This document shows positions 24,887-34,031 of a stretch of DNA of 40,907 bases, piece by piece. Origin of the DNA: Desulfovirgula thermocuniculi DSM 16036 (GTDB lineage Bacteria; Bacillota; Desulfotomaculia; Desulfotomaculales; Desulfovirgulaceae); the NCBI RefSeq assembly GCF_000429345.1, contig NZ_AUBR01000031.1, positions 1 to 40,907 of the forward strand. Reading direction: 5' to 3'. The position numbers were made by a program, and so were the translations under genes. Within the stretch, counting starts at the first letter, position 1, and each line of letters starts with the position of its first letter. The notes below the pieces were generated by a model, which was not told the origin of the DNA, made no database searches, and worked only from the letters and a program-made list of their open reading frames with translations.

Positions 24887-26023
24887 GTGCGCGTGGGCAT
24901 AGACGTCGACATTCTGGGGCTTTCTAACACCTATACCGGCATACCCAACTACATCCGCTACTTAGTTGACGGTCTCACTAAACTTGAACCGAGTGCGCAC
25001 CGGATCTTTTTGGTTTCGCGCCGGCCGGTATTTGCAAATGAAAGCCTTCCGGGACACTTTTCTCAGGCCGTGGCCCGCTGGCCGTTTAAGCGGGGATGGA
25101 ACAGCTTGGCCCTTCCCTGCTCGGCTTGGCGCTTAAAACTGGATCTTCTCCACCTTCCGGCTTTCAGTACGCCGATCTTTGCCCCCTGTCCCCTGGTGGT
25201 TACCGTCCATGACCTGGCATATCTGGTATACCCTGATTGCTGCCAACAGGAGATAAGAGAATACTTGACCCGGAGAGTACCCTTTGCTCTAAAGAAAGCT
25301 TCGGCAGTCATTACTCCCACGGCGTCTGTGAAAAGGGAGATTGTAAAGTACTTCGGCCTTCCCGAAGAGAAAATCTTTCCCGTCTGGCACGGAGTAAGCC
25401 CAAAGTGCAAGGTCCTGGCACGGGATGTTGTGGCAAAGATAAGGTCTGAGTTGGCTCTGCCCGAGCCTTTTGTCCTATTCGTGGGTACGGTGGAGCCCAG
25501 AAAAAACCTCAGGAGATTGATTGAAGCTTACGGGCGCGCAGTAGCCCAGGGACTGGAGCATTCTCTGGTGATCGCGGGAATGCGTGGCTGGCTCTGCGAA
25601 GAGATATACGAACTCCCGCGCAGGCTGGGGCTGGAAAAGAAAGTCATCTTTTTAGGGTACGTGCCGGATGATCTGCTCCACGCGCTTTACAACGCTGCCG
25701 ACTTGTTCATTTACCCTTCGCTCTACGAAGGCTTCGGTTTGCCGGTTCTGGAGGCCATGGCCTGCGGGACGCCGGTTATTGCTTCCAGGATTCCTTCTCT
25801 CTCCGAGGTGGTGGGGGAAGCAGCTATGCTGGTGGAGCCTCTTGATGCCGATGCCATAGCCTCTGCCATGCTTTTCCTGGCAGGAAATCACGAGGCGAGG
25901 CGAAGCTTGGCCCAGAAAGGGCTTGAGCGGGCGAGGGAGTTTTCGTGGGAGAAGACGGCACAGGAGACGATAAGGGTTTACGAGGCGGCGCTTGAGTTCG
26001 CGAGGCGGAGTGCACTTACATGA
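24887..26023 (+). CDS. GT4-family glycosyltransferase (mannosyl/rhamnosyl-transferase type)
   Basis: The 378-residue protein has GIDVDILGLSNTYTGIPNYI at the N-terminus, VTVHDLAYLVYPD in the acceptor domain, and VLFVGTVEPRKNLRRLIEA plus YPSLYEGFGLPVLEAMACG in the donor domain. It shares the overall arrangement of the previous gene. The start is GTG 24887, 6 nt after that gene. The end overlaps the next gene by 4 nt (ATGA). Probably acts on the same glycan. Confidence 0.88.
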   Translation: MRVGIDVDILGLSNTYTGIPNYIRYLVDGLTKLEPSAHRIFLVSRRPVFANESLPGHFSQAVARWPFKRGWNSLALPCSAWRLKLDLLHLPAFSTPIFAPCPLVVTVHDLAYLVYPDCCQQEIREYLTRRVPFALKKASAVITPTASVKREIVKYFGLPEEKIFPVWHGVSPKCKVLARDVVAKIRSELALPEPFVLFVGTVEPRKNLRRLIEAYGRAVAQGLEHSLVIAGMRGWLCEEIYELPRRLGLEKKVIFLGYVPDDLLHALYNAADLFIYPSLYEGFGLPVLEAMACGTPVIASRIPSLSEVVGEAAMLVEPLDADAIASAMLFLAGNHEARRSLAQKGLERAREFSWEKTAQETIRVYEAALEFARRSALT

Positions 26024-27207
26024 AGATCATCTTTCTTACTGCAGAACCTCCTTGGCCGCTCGACCAGGGAGACAAGCTTCGGAACTATCATCTACTTAAG
26101 GCGCTGGCGGCAGAGCATGAGGTGACCCTGGTGACCTTCTGCCCGCCGGGGGAAGAAAAGGGCTCCTGGCAGAGGGCGATAGCGCCTCTGTGCCGCGCGG
26201 TTTACCCGGTGCCGCTCGGCCAAAGACAGATGCTGCTAAATGTCCTGCGCTTGCCCCACCTGCCGGTGACAATGGCCGCGCGGGCTTCGGCCCGGGTGGT
26301 ACGGCTGCTCCGGCAGCTCACCCAGGAGCAGGGGTTCGATGTGGCCTACGCCTGCCAGCTTAAAATGGCCGGATATCTCCGGCACTGCGCTTCCTGCAGG
26401 CGGGTAGCTGACCTTACGGATGTGGTAAGCCTTCTGCGCCGCCGGATGCTGCGCTTTGCGCCTTCGTGGCCGGCGAAAGTTTTCAACGGAGTGGAGACGC
26501 ATCGCCTGGCCTTCTGGGAGAGATGGGTGGCGAGGTCAGCCGATTTGGTGCTTCTAGTGTCTCCGGTAGACGCGGCGGAGCTGGCCAGAATAGCTCCAGG
26601 GGCGCGCATTGCCGTCCTGCCCAACGGGGTGGATTTAGATTGCTTCCGGCCGCTTCCGGACCCCGGGAGGCCGGTTTTGTTTTTCTGGGGCCACCTGCGC
26701 TACCCACCCAACGCCGACGGCATCGTCTGGTTTTGCCAAGAAATCTTTCCTGCAGTACGTGAGGTTTTGCCGGACGCAGAGCTGCTGGTGGTGGGGAAGG
26801 AACCTCCTCCAGAGGTTGTGGCTTTGGGAAGTCTGCCCGGCGTGAAAGTGGTGGGATATGTTCCCGACCTGCGTCCATACTTGGCCCAGGCTTCGCTGGT
26901 GGTGGTTCCTCTTCGCTTTGGCACCGGCATCCGAAACAAGATCCTGGAGGCTTTTGCCGCAGGCCGGCCCGTGGTTTCGACTCCGCTCGGCTGCGAAGGA
27001 CTGGAGGTCAGGCCCGGCGTACATCTGGAGGTTGTTGGCGATCCCCGGAGCTTTGCTGAAGCGGTAATTGATCTCTTGCGCAACCCTACCCGGCGGGCCT
27101 ACCTGGCGGTCAACGCTCGGAAGGTGGTGGAGCAGATTTACAACTGGGAGGCCATCGGACGTAGATTAGGGGTGTTGGTGGAAGAATTGGGCGCTGGGGA
27201 GAAGTAG
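26020..27207 (+). CDS. GT4-family glycosyltransferase, TIGR03087-like
   Basis: The 395-residue protein starts KIIFLTAEPPWPLDQGDKLR, a pattern found in the sugar transferases linked to exopolysaccharide/EpsH systems. The C-terminal donor domain has VLFFWGHLRYPPNADG and PLRFGTGIRNKILEAFAAG, where the E-x7-E pair is replaced by a form typical of this subgroup. It is the last of five consecutive glycosyltransferase genes. The 98 nt that follow before the protease gene hold only a ribosome site. Confidence 0.85.
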   Translation: MKIIFLTAEPPWPLDQGDKLRNYHLLKALAAEHEVTLVTFCPPGEEKGSWQRAIAPLCRAVYPVPLGQRQMLLNVLRLPHLPVTMAARASARVVRLLRQLTQEQGFDVAYACQLKMAGYLRHCASCRRVADLTDVVSLLRRRMLRFAPSWPAKVFNGVETHRLAFWERWVARSADLVLLVSPVDAAELARIAPGARIAVLPNGVDLDCFRPLPDPGRPVLFFWGHLRYPPNADGIVWFCQEIFPAVREVLPDAELLVVGKEPPPEVVALGSLPGVKVVGYVPDLRPYLAQASLVVVPLRFGTGIRNKILEAFAAGRPVVSTPLGCEGLEVRPGVHLEVVGDPRSFAEAVIDLLRNPTRRAYLAVNARKVVEQIYNWEAIGRRLGVLVEELGAGEK

Positions 27208-27305
27208 GTTACAGAAAAAAGATGCTCTTTAAAAGGAGTTTCTTTTCTGCCGGAGTATTAGGGATATCTTGGAGAGGATTTCTATAAAAGGGGGGAGCAA
27301 TACCT

Positions 27306-30300
27306 GTGCTACCTACCCGCTGGCTTCAAAGGTTGACCTCAATAACCCTAGTGATTTTTATCTTAGGCTTTGTGTTCTATTGCCTTCCTAACGGTTATGC
27401 TCAGGCCTGGGCAGGCACGCCTTTGCAGGGGCTTGTGTCGCCAGCGGACGAAGGAGTTTTTACGGGGCCAAGTAATGCACCACCTCATCCGAAACTCTTA
27501 GAAAAGCTCAAAAAGGAAAACAGACTGTGGGAACTTGCTCGCGTAGAAAAGGCTATGCGGGAAGCCAAAATAAATGTTCCTTCCCGGGTCAAGCGGGGCG
27601 AACCTCCTCATGCCACTTCTGGGCAAGAAAGTCCTTTGGCGCTGGCCCCAGTAATTGCGCAGGCAAAAGTGCTGGCAGTCTTGGTCGATTTTAGCGATAA
27701 GCCTGGTGGCACGCCTAAAACCTATTTTGAAGACCTTTTGTTCGGGAGCCATCAGGGTACATTGCGGGATTACTACTTGGCCAATTCGTATGGCCAGTTT
27801 CGCCTGGAGGGTCGAGTGATTGGCGGCGGCGACCTTGGCTTGCCTGGGGTTTATATTCGGTTGCCTCAGCCAATCACCTATTATGCAAATAATAGCTATG
27901 GAATGGGTGCATATCCTCAGAACTCCCAAGGTCTGGTACGCGATGTGGTCAATATACTGAACAGCCGGGGATTTGACTGGTCGCCCTACCGTAGTCCTGA
28001 CGGGAGAATACCCTATCTGATTATCATCCACGCTGGTCCGGGTGCGGAGATTACTGGTAACCCCAATGATCTTTGGTCGCATAAATGGGGATTAGGGCCT
28101 TATGCAGTAACTGTAAACACCTCTCAGGGACCGGCGACAATAAATGAATATATCATTGTACCAGAATTGGGAATACCAGATCCGAACTCTAGTAGTGGGT
28201 ACGCGCCGACAACTGTGGGCGTGGTAGCTCACGAATTCGGTCATATTCTTGGCTTACCCGACCTTTATGATACCTCTTATAAAACTCAGGGTGTAGGTGC
28301 TTGGTCTCTGATGGATTTTGGCAGCTGGTTAGGTCCCCTTAAGAACGGATATTTCGATGGCTCGTGTCCGGCAGAACTTGACGCTTTTTCGAAGGTATTT
28401 CTTGGATGGGTGAATCCTAATGTCCCAAAGACAGGCATTTTGGACTTTAACTTTCCTCCAATAGAGCAAGCACCAGTGGTAACGAAACTTTTGCCCAGAG
28501 GTCAAGAAGCGGACGATTACTTCTTGGTAGAAAATCGGCAAAAGATCAGTTACGGTACTTACCTACCGGGCTCAGGACTTTTAGTCTGGCACGTGGATGG
28601 CAGTATTATGAGACCGGACAGCACATATTGGCAGCGGAATGTGGTAAACAGCGACCTTCCACCCCACCATGGTCTCGTTCTCATAGAGGCCGACGGTCAG
28701 TTTAACTTGCTAAAGTCGCCCAGCGACCCTGCTGCAAACCTTGGGGATGCCAGCGATCCTTTCCCTGGTTCTTTAAATAAAACGGAGTTTGGGCCATTCA
28801 CAATGCCCTCCAGCGCTCGATTTGACGGTTCACCTTCCAACGTGGCCCTTAGCAATATCGCCGGCTCCAGCACGGGCATCGTGGCCGATGTCGCGGTTCG
28901 CAGCCATGATATTATCTGGATATCCGATGGAACTCCCCAGAAAGCAACTGCTGGCAAAGCTTACACGGTGTCGGTAACGATAGCTAATGCGGGTAGTTAT
29001 AAATGGATTGCGGGTGGAGGTAATCCTTTCCGGCTGAGCTATCACGTAGTAGACTCTAAAGGTAACACCGTTGTTTGGGACGGCCTTCGCACTTCCCTTC
29101 CCGGAGATATATCTCCTGGTCAGCAGATAACCATTGCGGCGCAATTCCAGGCACCTATCCAGCCCGGGAACTATTTGCTGCAGTGGGATATGGTTCAGGA
29201 AGGCGTAACATGGTTCAGCAGTAGCGGCGCACCTACGAGAAATGTAGGAATATTCGTCCCAGAGTACGACCTAAGCTGGGGCCCTGACTCAACGCCTACC
29301 GAAATAGGGACTGAAACTATAATCGCGGTTCCCCTAACCATTACTAACACAGGCGGAATAACCTGGATGTCCAGGGGGAGCAACCCGGTAAGAGTGAGTT
29401 ATCACTGGCTCGACTCGCAGGGGAGACCGGTGGTCTGGGATGGGTTAAGGACTGAGTTACCCCGGGACGTTGCTCCTGACGAGACGGTCAACGTAAACGC
29501 TTTACTTAAAACTCCCAGCCAACCTGGGACCTACGTCCTGCGCTGGGACCTGGTTCGTGAGGGTGTGACGTGGTTCAGCTGGGCGGGAGCAGCGCCAAGA
29601 GATGTTAGTGTAACAGTGAAAAGATCGTATGACTTGAGTTGGGGTACTGCGAGTGTGCCGGAAGTTATGGCTACCGGTAAATTGTATACGGTCAATATAA
29701 AGGTAGTAAATACTGGTGCCCAGACATGGGTAGCCGGAGGGAGCAACCCCTTTAGGTTGAGCTACCACTGGGTGGATGCAGCAGGGAACACCATCATCTT
29801 TGACGGGCTTCGCACTAACTTACCGACTGATGTTGCTCCAGGTCAGGAGATAAGCTTAACCGCAACGGTGCAGGCTCCCAGTAAGATAGGGAAGTACGTT
29901 CTTAAGTGGGATATGGTTCATGAAGGAGTAACCTGGTTTAGTAGTAAAGGTGTACCAACCAAAGACGCAGCGGTTACGGTGACCGATGATCTTGTCAAGT
30001 GGGGTACAGTGACGGTGCCTCAGAGAGCGGCTACTGGTGCTCAGTATCAAGCAACTGTAACCCTGGTTAATGATGGTTCGCTTGTTTGGCCGAAGGGTGG
30101 ATCCAATCCGGTGAGGCTTTCTTATCACTGGCGCGATGCTTCGAGCAACCGAGTTGTAATCTGGGATGGTCTGCGCACGAAGCTACCCAAAGATGTTTTG
30201 CCAGGTGAACAAATAACCCTTACGGCTTTGCTAAAAACTCCTAGCTCCCCAGGAAGCTATTTCCTGGAGTGGGATCTGGTTCGTGAGGGGGTTACCTGGT

Positions 30301-31076
30301 TCAGCTGGAAGGGGTCTCCTGTGCTATCTGTTCCTGTAGAGATTCTACAGCCTTATGGAGTGCGCTGGATATCGGAGGATACTCCGGTCAAAATGACGGC
30401 GAAGAACTTATACCAGGTGACTGTTACGGTTTCAAACGAAGGAGGGGTTACGTGGGCAGCAGGAGGAGATAATCCCGTTCAATTGAGTTACCATTGGAAG
30501 GATGCTGGTGGCCGGGTTGTAACATGGGATGGCCTTCGTACTGCACTTCCTTCCGATGTCGCGCCCGGTCAGCAAGTTACTCTTCTGGCGACAGTAAAGG
30601 CGCCGGAAAGTGCTGGAAATTACAGGCTTGTTTGGGATATGGTCCATGAAGGCGTAACGTGGTTTGGCTGGCAGGGGGCTGCGGTTAAGGAAGTAGCAGT
30701 TTCTGTTCCAATGTATGAAGTTGAGTGGAAATCGCACAATACTCCTACTAGTGCAGTTGCGGGATATGTTTACCAGGTTAATCTAACTATAGCTAACACG
30801 GGAGGTTTTGCCTGGCCTGCATTGGGCGAAAAACCTGTAAAATTAAGCTATCACTGGCTTAACAGCTCGGGCAACGTCGTTGTTTGGGATGGATTGCGCA
30901 CCGAGATACCTGCGGATGTTGCTCCAGGGCAAGAAGTAACTTTGTCGGCTCAGGTTAAAATGCCCGATAAGCCTGGCACGTACATTCTTAGGTGGGATCT
31001 AGTTCAGGAGGGAGTTACTTGGTTTTCTTGGAAAGGAGTTAAAACATTAGATGTTAGTGTTAACGTCATTGGCTGA
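27306..31076 (+). CDS. Secreted M6-type metalloprotease with six Ig-like repeats
   Basis: The 1256-residue protein starts with a signal peptide (basic start, then hydrophobic LVIFILGFVFY, probable cleavage after YAQA). A propeptide-like region follows, then an M6/immune-inhibitor-A-like catalytic domain. The zinc site is HEFGHILGLPD (H309, E310, H313), with a downstream LMDFGSW turn. From about residue 530 six repeats of ~120 residues follow, each with W...GGxNPxRLSYHW, VVWDGLRTxLPxDVxPGQ and GVTWFSWxG, resembling NBR1-type Ig-like domains. No sortase, SLH or membrane anchor is seen at the C-terminus. The start is GTG behind AAGGGGGGAG. It is probably exported and surface associated. Lying directly behind the glycosyltransferases it may be a glycosylated product or a processing enzyme, which is inference. 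Confidence 0.88.
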   Translation: MLPTRWLQRLTSITLVIFILGFVFYCLPNGYAQAWAGTPLQGLVSPADEGVFTGPSNAPPHPKLLEKLKKENRLWELARVEKAMREAKINVPSRVKRGEPPHATSGQESPLALAPVIAQAKVLAVLVDFSDKPGGTPKTYFEDLLFGSHQGTLRDYYLANSYGQFRLEGRVIGGGDLGLPGVYIRLPQPITYYANNSYGMGAYPQNSQGLVRDVVNILNSRGFDWSPYRSPDGRIPYLIIIHAGPGAEITGNPNDLWSHKWGLGPYAVTVNTSQGPATINEYIIVPELGIPDPNSSSGYAPTTVGVVAHEFGHILGLPDLYDTSYKTQGVGAWSLMDFGSWLGPLKNGYFDGSCPAELDAFSKVFLGWVNPNVPKTGILDFNFPPIEQAPVVTKLLPRGQEADDYFLVENRQKISYGTYLPGSGLLVWHVDGSIMRPDSTYWQRNVVNSDLPPHHGLVLIEADGQFNLLKSPSDPAANLGDASDPFPGSLNKTEFGPFTMPSSARFDGSPSNVALSNIAGSSTGIVADVAVRSHDIIWISDGTPQKATAGKAYTVSVTIANAGSYKWIAGGGNPFRLSYHVVDSKGNTVVWDGLRTSLPGDISPGQQITIAAQFQAPIQPGNYLLQWDMVQEGVTWFSSSGAPTRNVGIFVPEYDLSWGPDSTPTEIGTETIIAVPLTITNTGGITWMSRGSNPVRVSYHWLDSQGRPVVWDGLRTELPRDVAPDETVNVNALLKTPSQPGTYVLRWDLVREGVTWFSWAGAAPRDVSVTVKRSYDLSWGTASVPEVMATGKLYTVNIKVVNTGAQTWVAGGSNPFRLSYHWVDAAGNTIIFDGLRTNLPTDVAPGQEISLTATVQAPSKIGKYVLKWDMVHEGVTWFSSKGVPTKDAAVTVTDDLVKWGTVTVPQRAATGAQYQATVTLVNDGSLVWPKGGSNPVRLSYHWRDASSNRVVIWDGLRTKLPKDVLPGEQITLTALLKTPSSPGSYFLEWDLVREGVTWFSWKGSPVLSVPVEILQPYGVRWISEDTPVKMTAKNLYQVTVTVSNEGGVTWAAGGDNPVQLSYHWKDAGGRVVTWDGLRTALPSDVAPGQQVTLLATVKAPESAGNYRLVWDMVHEGVTWFGWQGAAVKEVAVSVPMYEVEWKSHNTPTSAVAGYVYQVNLTIANTGGFAWPALGEKPVKLSYHWLNSSGNVVVWDGLRTEIPADVAPGQEVTLSAQVKMPDKPGTYILRWDLVQEGVTWFSWKGVKTLDVSVNVIG

Positions 31077-31390
31077 AGTACGGGGCAATGTTTGTATAGC
31101 CTCATTAAAGTCTGCGTTATTGCCGGGGTGCACGGTATTAAACTATGGCTTAATCCTCGTTGAAGGGTGCTCCTGGAAAATTTGCAAAGACTGTTAATTG
31201 CTTACACTGTTCAAAAGATCTATGGAAGGAGATAAGTTGAAAGGATTAAGTTGAAAGGATTAAGTTGAAAGGATTTTGAGTACATAGGGGGCGAAGTATT
31301 TAATGAGGATTACACACTCGAAGTTAATCTTAGCACTGAGGCTGCGGTAGATCAGGACAAAGTACGTATCCGGCTCCCCGGAGGTTCAAG
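31077..31390 (+). other. 314-bp intergenic stretch with a 14-bp tandem repeat and a coding-like fragment
   Basis: Three 14-bp units (TTGAAAGGATTAAG twice, then TTGAAAGGATTTTG) occupy 31237-31278, after a ribosome-site-like GGAAGGAG. Downstream, a frame without a start codon reads YIGGEVFNEDYTLEVNLSTE... to a TGA overlapping the GTG start at 31391. This may be the tail of a lost gene. Nothing else is recognised. Confidence 0.4.
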
Positions 31391-31966
31391 GTGAGCACCA
31401 CCCAAACCATTGCCCGGGCTACAGCGGTGATTGCCGGGTTTACCCTGCTTTCCAAGGTGCTGGGCTTTGTGCGGGAAATGGCCCTGGCCTGGGTTTTCGG
31501 GGCCAGCGCGGCCACCGATGCCTACCTGGTGGCGTACACCGTACCCAACGTGGTTTTTGCCATCCTGGGCGGGGCGCTGACCGTGATGGTCGTGCCTCTC
31601 TTTGCCTCCTACGCTGCGGCGGGCAAAAAAGAGGAGGCCTGGCGGCTTTTTGCCGTTTTCTCCACTTTGCTGAGCGCGATCCTGCTGGCGGTGGTGCTGG
31701 TGGGATTGCCCTTAGCGCGGCAAATCGTGTGGCTGGTGGCCCCTGGTCTGCCGGAAGGAACGGCCCGGCTGGCGGCATCCATGCTGGCGGTCATGCTACC
31801 GGGGGTGCTGTTTTTAACCCCAGGAAGTCTTTATTCCGGGCTCTTAGTAATTGCTTTTACCCTGGCCGGCCTGAAGTATGGTATTGTGGCCGTAGGGACC
31901 CTATTGGGGAACACATATTGCCTTAGCTCCAAGCTACTTGTTGAAAAACGGTGGGGTATGGTGTAG
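31391..31966 (+). pseudogene. Truncated MurJ/MviN-family lipid flippase
   Basis: The first ~165 residues match the N-terminal part of MurJ-type flippases: TLLSKVLGFVREMALAWVFGAS, TDAYLVAYTVPN, and ALTVMVVPLFASY. The sequence then jumps from LYSGLL to a later membrane segment (LAGLKYGIVAVGTLLGN), which points to an internal deletion. It ends after 191 residues in unrelated sequence. Normal proteins have about 450-530 residues and 12-14 spans, so this product cannot be a complete transporter. MurJ-like flippases also occur in Wzx-type polysaccharide loci, so it may be a remnant of an older export system. Confidence 0.85.
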
Positions 31967-32002
31967 ACTAAAGCCAGAACCGGCAGAGGGTTGAGGTTTG
32001 GC

Positions 32003-32923
32003 ATGGCGCGGGAGTTTGACCTGGTTATTAAAGCACTGGCGGAGCGGTATCCGGCCCACTTCGTGCAACTGGTGCGCGGGGTGCCGGTGGAAAAGGTTGA
32101 GCGTGTAGAGAAAGAAGCAGTGGCCGTGGAACGGGAATCGGATATACTGTTTAAAGTTACGGAAAATGGCTATGAGTATTTGATGCTCCTTGAGGTACAG
32201 GCCAGAGTCGACCGGGAAATGCCCCGGCGGTTGCTGGAGTACACGGCGATGCAGCACCGGGAGTTCAAAAAGCCGGTCTACCCGGTGTTGCTTAACCTTA
32301 CGGGCCGGTTTCAGGAGGAGAGGTACTCTTTTGACTGCCTGGATCTTACTGTGGTAACGTTTAACTTTCGAACGATCAACCTGGCAGAGCTGCCTGGGGC
32401 ACAATTGTTGCATCATGCTCCGGTGGGGGTTATACCGCTGGTGCCGTTAATGCAGCATGAAATTTCTCCCGAGGAGATACTAGCCCGTTGCGTAAAACGG
32501 ATTGCGGAAGCTCCAGTTGAATGGCAGGCGGACTTGTATCTTGGGCTGCCGGTATTTTCGTCGCTCAAGTTTACCAGGGAAGTGATTTTGAAAGTGATTG
32601 AGGTGAGCAAGATGGAGACTTCCCCGCTGTTTGACGGTATTCGGGAAAAGTGGATTAATCAGGGGGTACAGCAAGGTATACAGCAAGGTATACAGCAAGG
32701 AATTCAGCAAGGTATACAGCAAGGAATACAGCAGGGGCTGCAGGATGCCATAATAGATGTTCTGGAGGAGAATATAGGCCGTTGCCCGAAAGGCCTAGTG
32801 GAAGAGTTGCGCGCCATAAGGGGTATTGAGACGTTAAAAGTGCTGCACCGCAGGGCGGTAAAAGCGAAAACGCTTGATGAATTTATGCAGGCCCTTAACG
32901 AGGTGGTGCGGAAGAGCAATTGA
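32003..32923 (+). CDS. Rpn/PD-(D/E)XK nuclease-family protein
   Basis: The protein of about 306 residues has an N-terminal PD-(D/E)XK-like core: ESDILFKV followed by YEYLMLLEVQAR, giving D...E-x-Q, as in many Rpn/transposase_31 proteins. FKKPVYPVLLNLTGRF follows. A hinge of repeated GIQQ units (about residues 216-244) is encoded by 12-bp repeats, and a helical tail ends the protein. Such proteins are linked to recombination-promoting nucleases and are often scattered in several copies. I chose ATG 32003 behind TTGAGG; TTG 31991 would add four residues. A terminator follows. Confidence 0.75.
   Translation: MAREFDLVIKALAERYPAHFVQLVRGVPVEKVERVEKEAVAVERESDILFKVTENGYEYLMLLEVQARVDREMPRRLLEYTAMQHREFKKPVYPVLLNLTGRFQEERYSFDCLDLTVVTFNFRTINLAELPGAQLLHHAPVGVIPLVPLMQHEISPEEILARCVKRIAEAPVEWQADLYLGLPVFSSLKFTREVILKVIEVSKMETSPLFDGIREKWINQGVQQGIQQGIQQGIQQGIQQGIQQGLQDAIIDVLEENIGRCPKGLVEELRAIRGIETLKVLHRRAVKAKTLDEFMQALNEVVRKSN
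32666..32731 (+). repeat. 12-bp coding repeats (GIQQ hinge)
   Basis: Five to six near-identical units of GGTATACAGCAA or GGAATTCAGCAA encode GIQQ. These are prone to slippage and vary the hinge length of the Rpn-type protein. Confidence 0.85.
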
Positions 32924-32946
32924 GCGAGCACGGGAAGCGGGCGGAA

Positions 32947-32979
32947 CCGGCAGGCATAGAGCTGCCGGCGTTTTCTTTT
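32947..32979 (+). terminator. Rho-independent terminator after the Rpn-type gene
   Basis: CCGGCAG (32947-32953) and CTGCCGG (32962-32968) form a 7-bp GC-rich stem with an 8-nt loop, followed by CGTTTTCTTTT. Confidence 0.8.
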
Positions 32980-33037
32980 GCGCGCTGGTAAAGATCGGCC
33001 AGGGGGTGGCACCGGCGGCATCCGGAGGGGTACGGGG

Positions 33038-33124
33038 ATGATTGACCTGCACGTGCACATTTTAAAACGGCGCGGAGTTGGTTTTTTGCTTCTTTACACC
33101 CGTGGCAAAAAGGGTTATCCTTGA
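33038..33124 (+). pseudogene. 5' fragment of a CpsB/YwqE-like tyrosine phosphatase gene
   Basis: A good ribosome site (CGGAGGGG) precedes ATG with MIDLHVHIL, the hallmark metal-binding start of PHP-type polysaccharide tyrosine phosphatases (normally MIDxHxHILPGxDDG). The frame then becomes unrelated and stops after 28 residues. This fits a gene that lost all but its first codons. The match is short, so certainty is limited. Confidence 0.5.
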
Positions 33125-33170
33125 GGTAAAGGGTAAGGTTAATGCTTAGGTAGACTTAGAGGTGGAGCTC

Positions 33171-33452
33171 ATGGAAAGGGTTGTGGGGATGGAACAATTG
33201 AGGCTAAGGCTGGGGGAATACGTGGACCGGGCTGAAAAGGGCGAGGTCATGATTATTTCCTCGCGTTCGAAACCCAGGGGTGTTCTTATAGGCTACCATT
33301 ACTTTGAGGAACTAAAGAAGCTTGCCGAAAAGGCCAAACAATGGGAACTTAAGGCCATATTGGACGAGATGCGTCAGCGGGGTGAAAACGCGGGTCTCAC
33401 TGAAGAGCACGTTTTAGCTGAGGTAGAGGAAGTGCGCAGGTGCGGGCGGTAG
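33171..33452 (+). CDS. Phd/YefM-family antitoxin
   Basis: The protein of about 93 residues has the Phd/YefM N-terminal DNA-binding fold (EQLRLRLGEYVDRAEKGE, then SRSKPRGVLIGYHYFEELKKL) and a charged C-terminal tail that would wrap the toxin. ATG 33171 is placed behind AGAGGTGG; GTG 33162 would add three residues. It overlaps the PIN toxin gene by 13 nt. Antitoxins of this type usually repress their own promoter. Confidence 0.85.
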   Translation: MERVVGMEQLRLRLGEYVDRAEKGEVMIISSRSKPRGVLIGYHYFEELKKLAEKAKQWELKAILDEMRQRGENAGLTEEHVLAEVEEVRRCGR

Positions 33453-33862
33453 TAGATACCAGCGTTTTGGTTTCCGGGATGCTCAGCAGAAGAAGCTACC
33501 CTGCCAGGGTGCTTGATGCCTGGATTCTCAAGAGGTTTGAGCCTGTGGTAAGCCCTGAGCTGGTGAAAGAGTATATCAATGTCCCGACAAGAGCCAAATT
33601 TGCTGTTCTTGGCCCGGTAGAAAAGCGGCTACAAGTACTTGAAAGTCTTCTTTCATTACCCTGGGTAGTAATGGTGCACCCGGAGGAAAAGATAACAGCA
33701 GTAACCGAAGACCTTCAGGATAATGTGGTTTTAGAGTGCGCGGTATGCGGTAGGGCTTCCTGGGTGGTTACGGGCGATAAGCACCTGTTAGGCCTGAAGT
33801 CCTTTGAGGGCATCGCTATTGTAACCGCGGAGCAATTTGCCAAAGGAGTTCTGGATTTATGA
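33440..33862 (+). CDS. PIN-domain toxin (putative RNase)
   Basis: The 140-residue PIN protein has the first acidic residue in VVDTSVLVSGML, further acidic residues in SPELVKEY and DLQDNVVLE, and VVTGDKHLL near the end. It belongs to the 'putative toxin-antitoxin system toxin component' PIN group. PIN toxins cleave RNA in a Mg-dependent way. The GTG start lies within the antitoxin gene, so the pair is translated together. The 169 nt that follow before manC (33863-34031) contain only a poor, unrecognised frame. Confidence 0.85.
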   Translation: MRAVVDTSVLVSGMLSRRSYPARVLDAWILKRFEPVVSPELVKEYINVPTRAKFAVLGPVEKRLQVLESLLSLPWVVMVHPEEKITAVTEDLQDNVVLECAVCGRASWVVTGDKHLLGLKSFEGIAIVTAEQFAKGVLDL

Positions 33863-34031
33863 TCATTGACCTGGCCGCCGCGCACGTTCTGGCGTTAAAC
33901 CATCGTCCGTATGGCCTGGAGTGCACCGGCGGCATGGAGCCAGCCTGCTGCTACGGGCTGCGCTGCGCCGTTACTAGGGTCTGCTTAAAAGTCTCAGGCC
34001 TTTTGAATTCTAGAGTGGTTGGTGAGGAAAC

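Noticed and set aside
31237-31278. Three 14-bp units as a possible CRISPR or iteron array
   Set aside because: The units are directly adjacent without spacers and number only three; a simple tandem repeat explains them.
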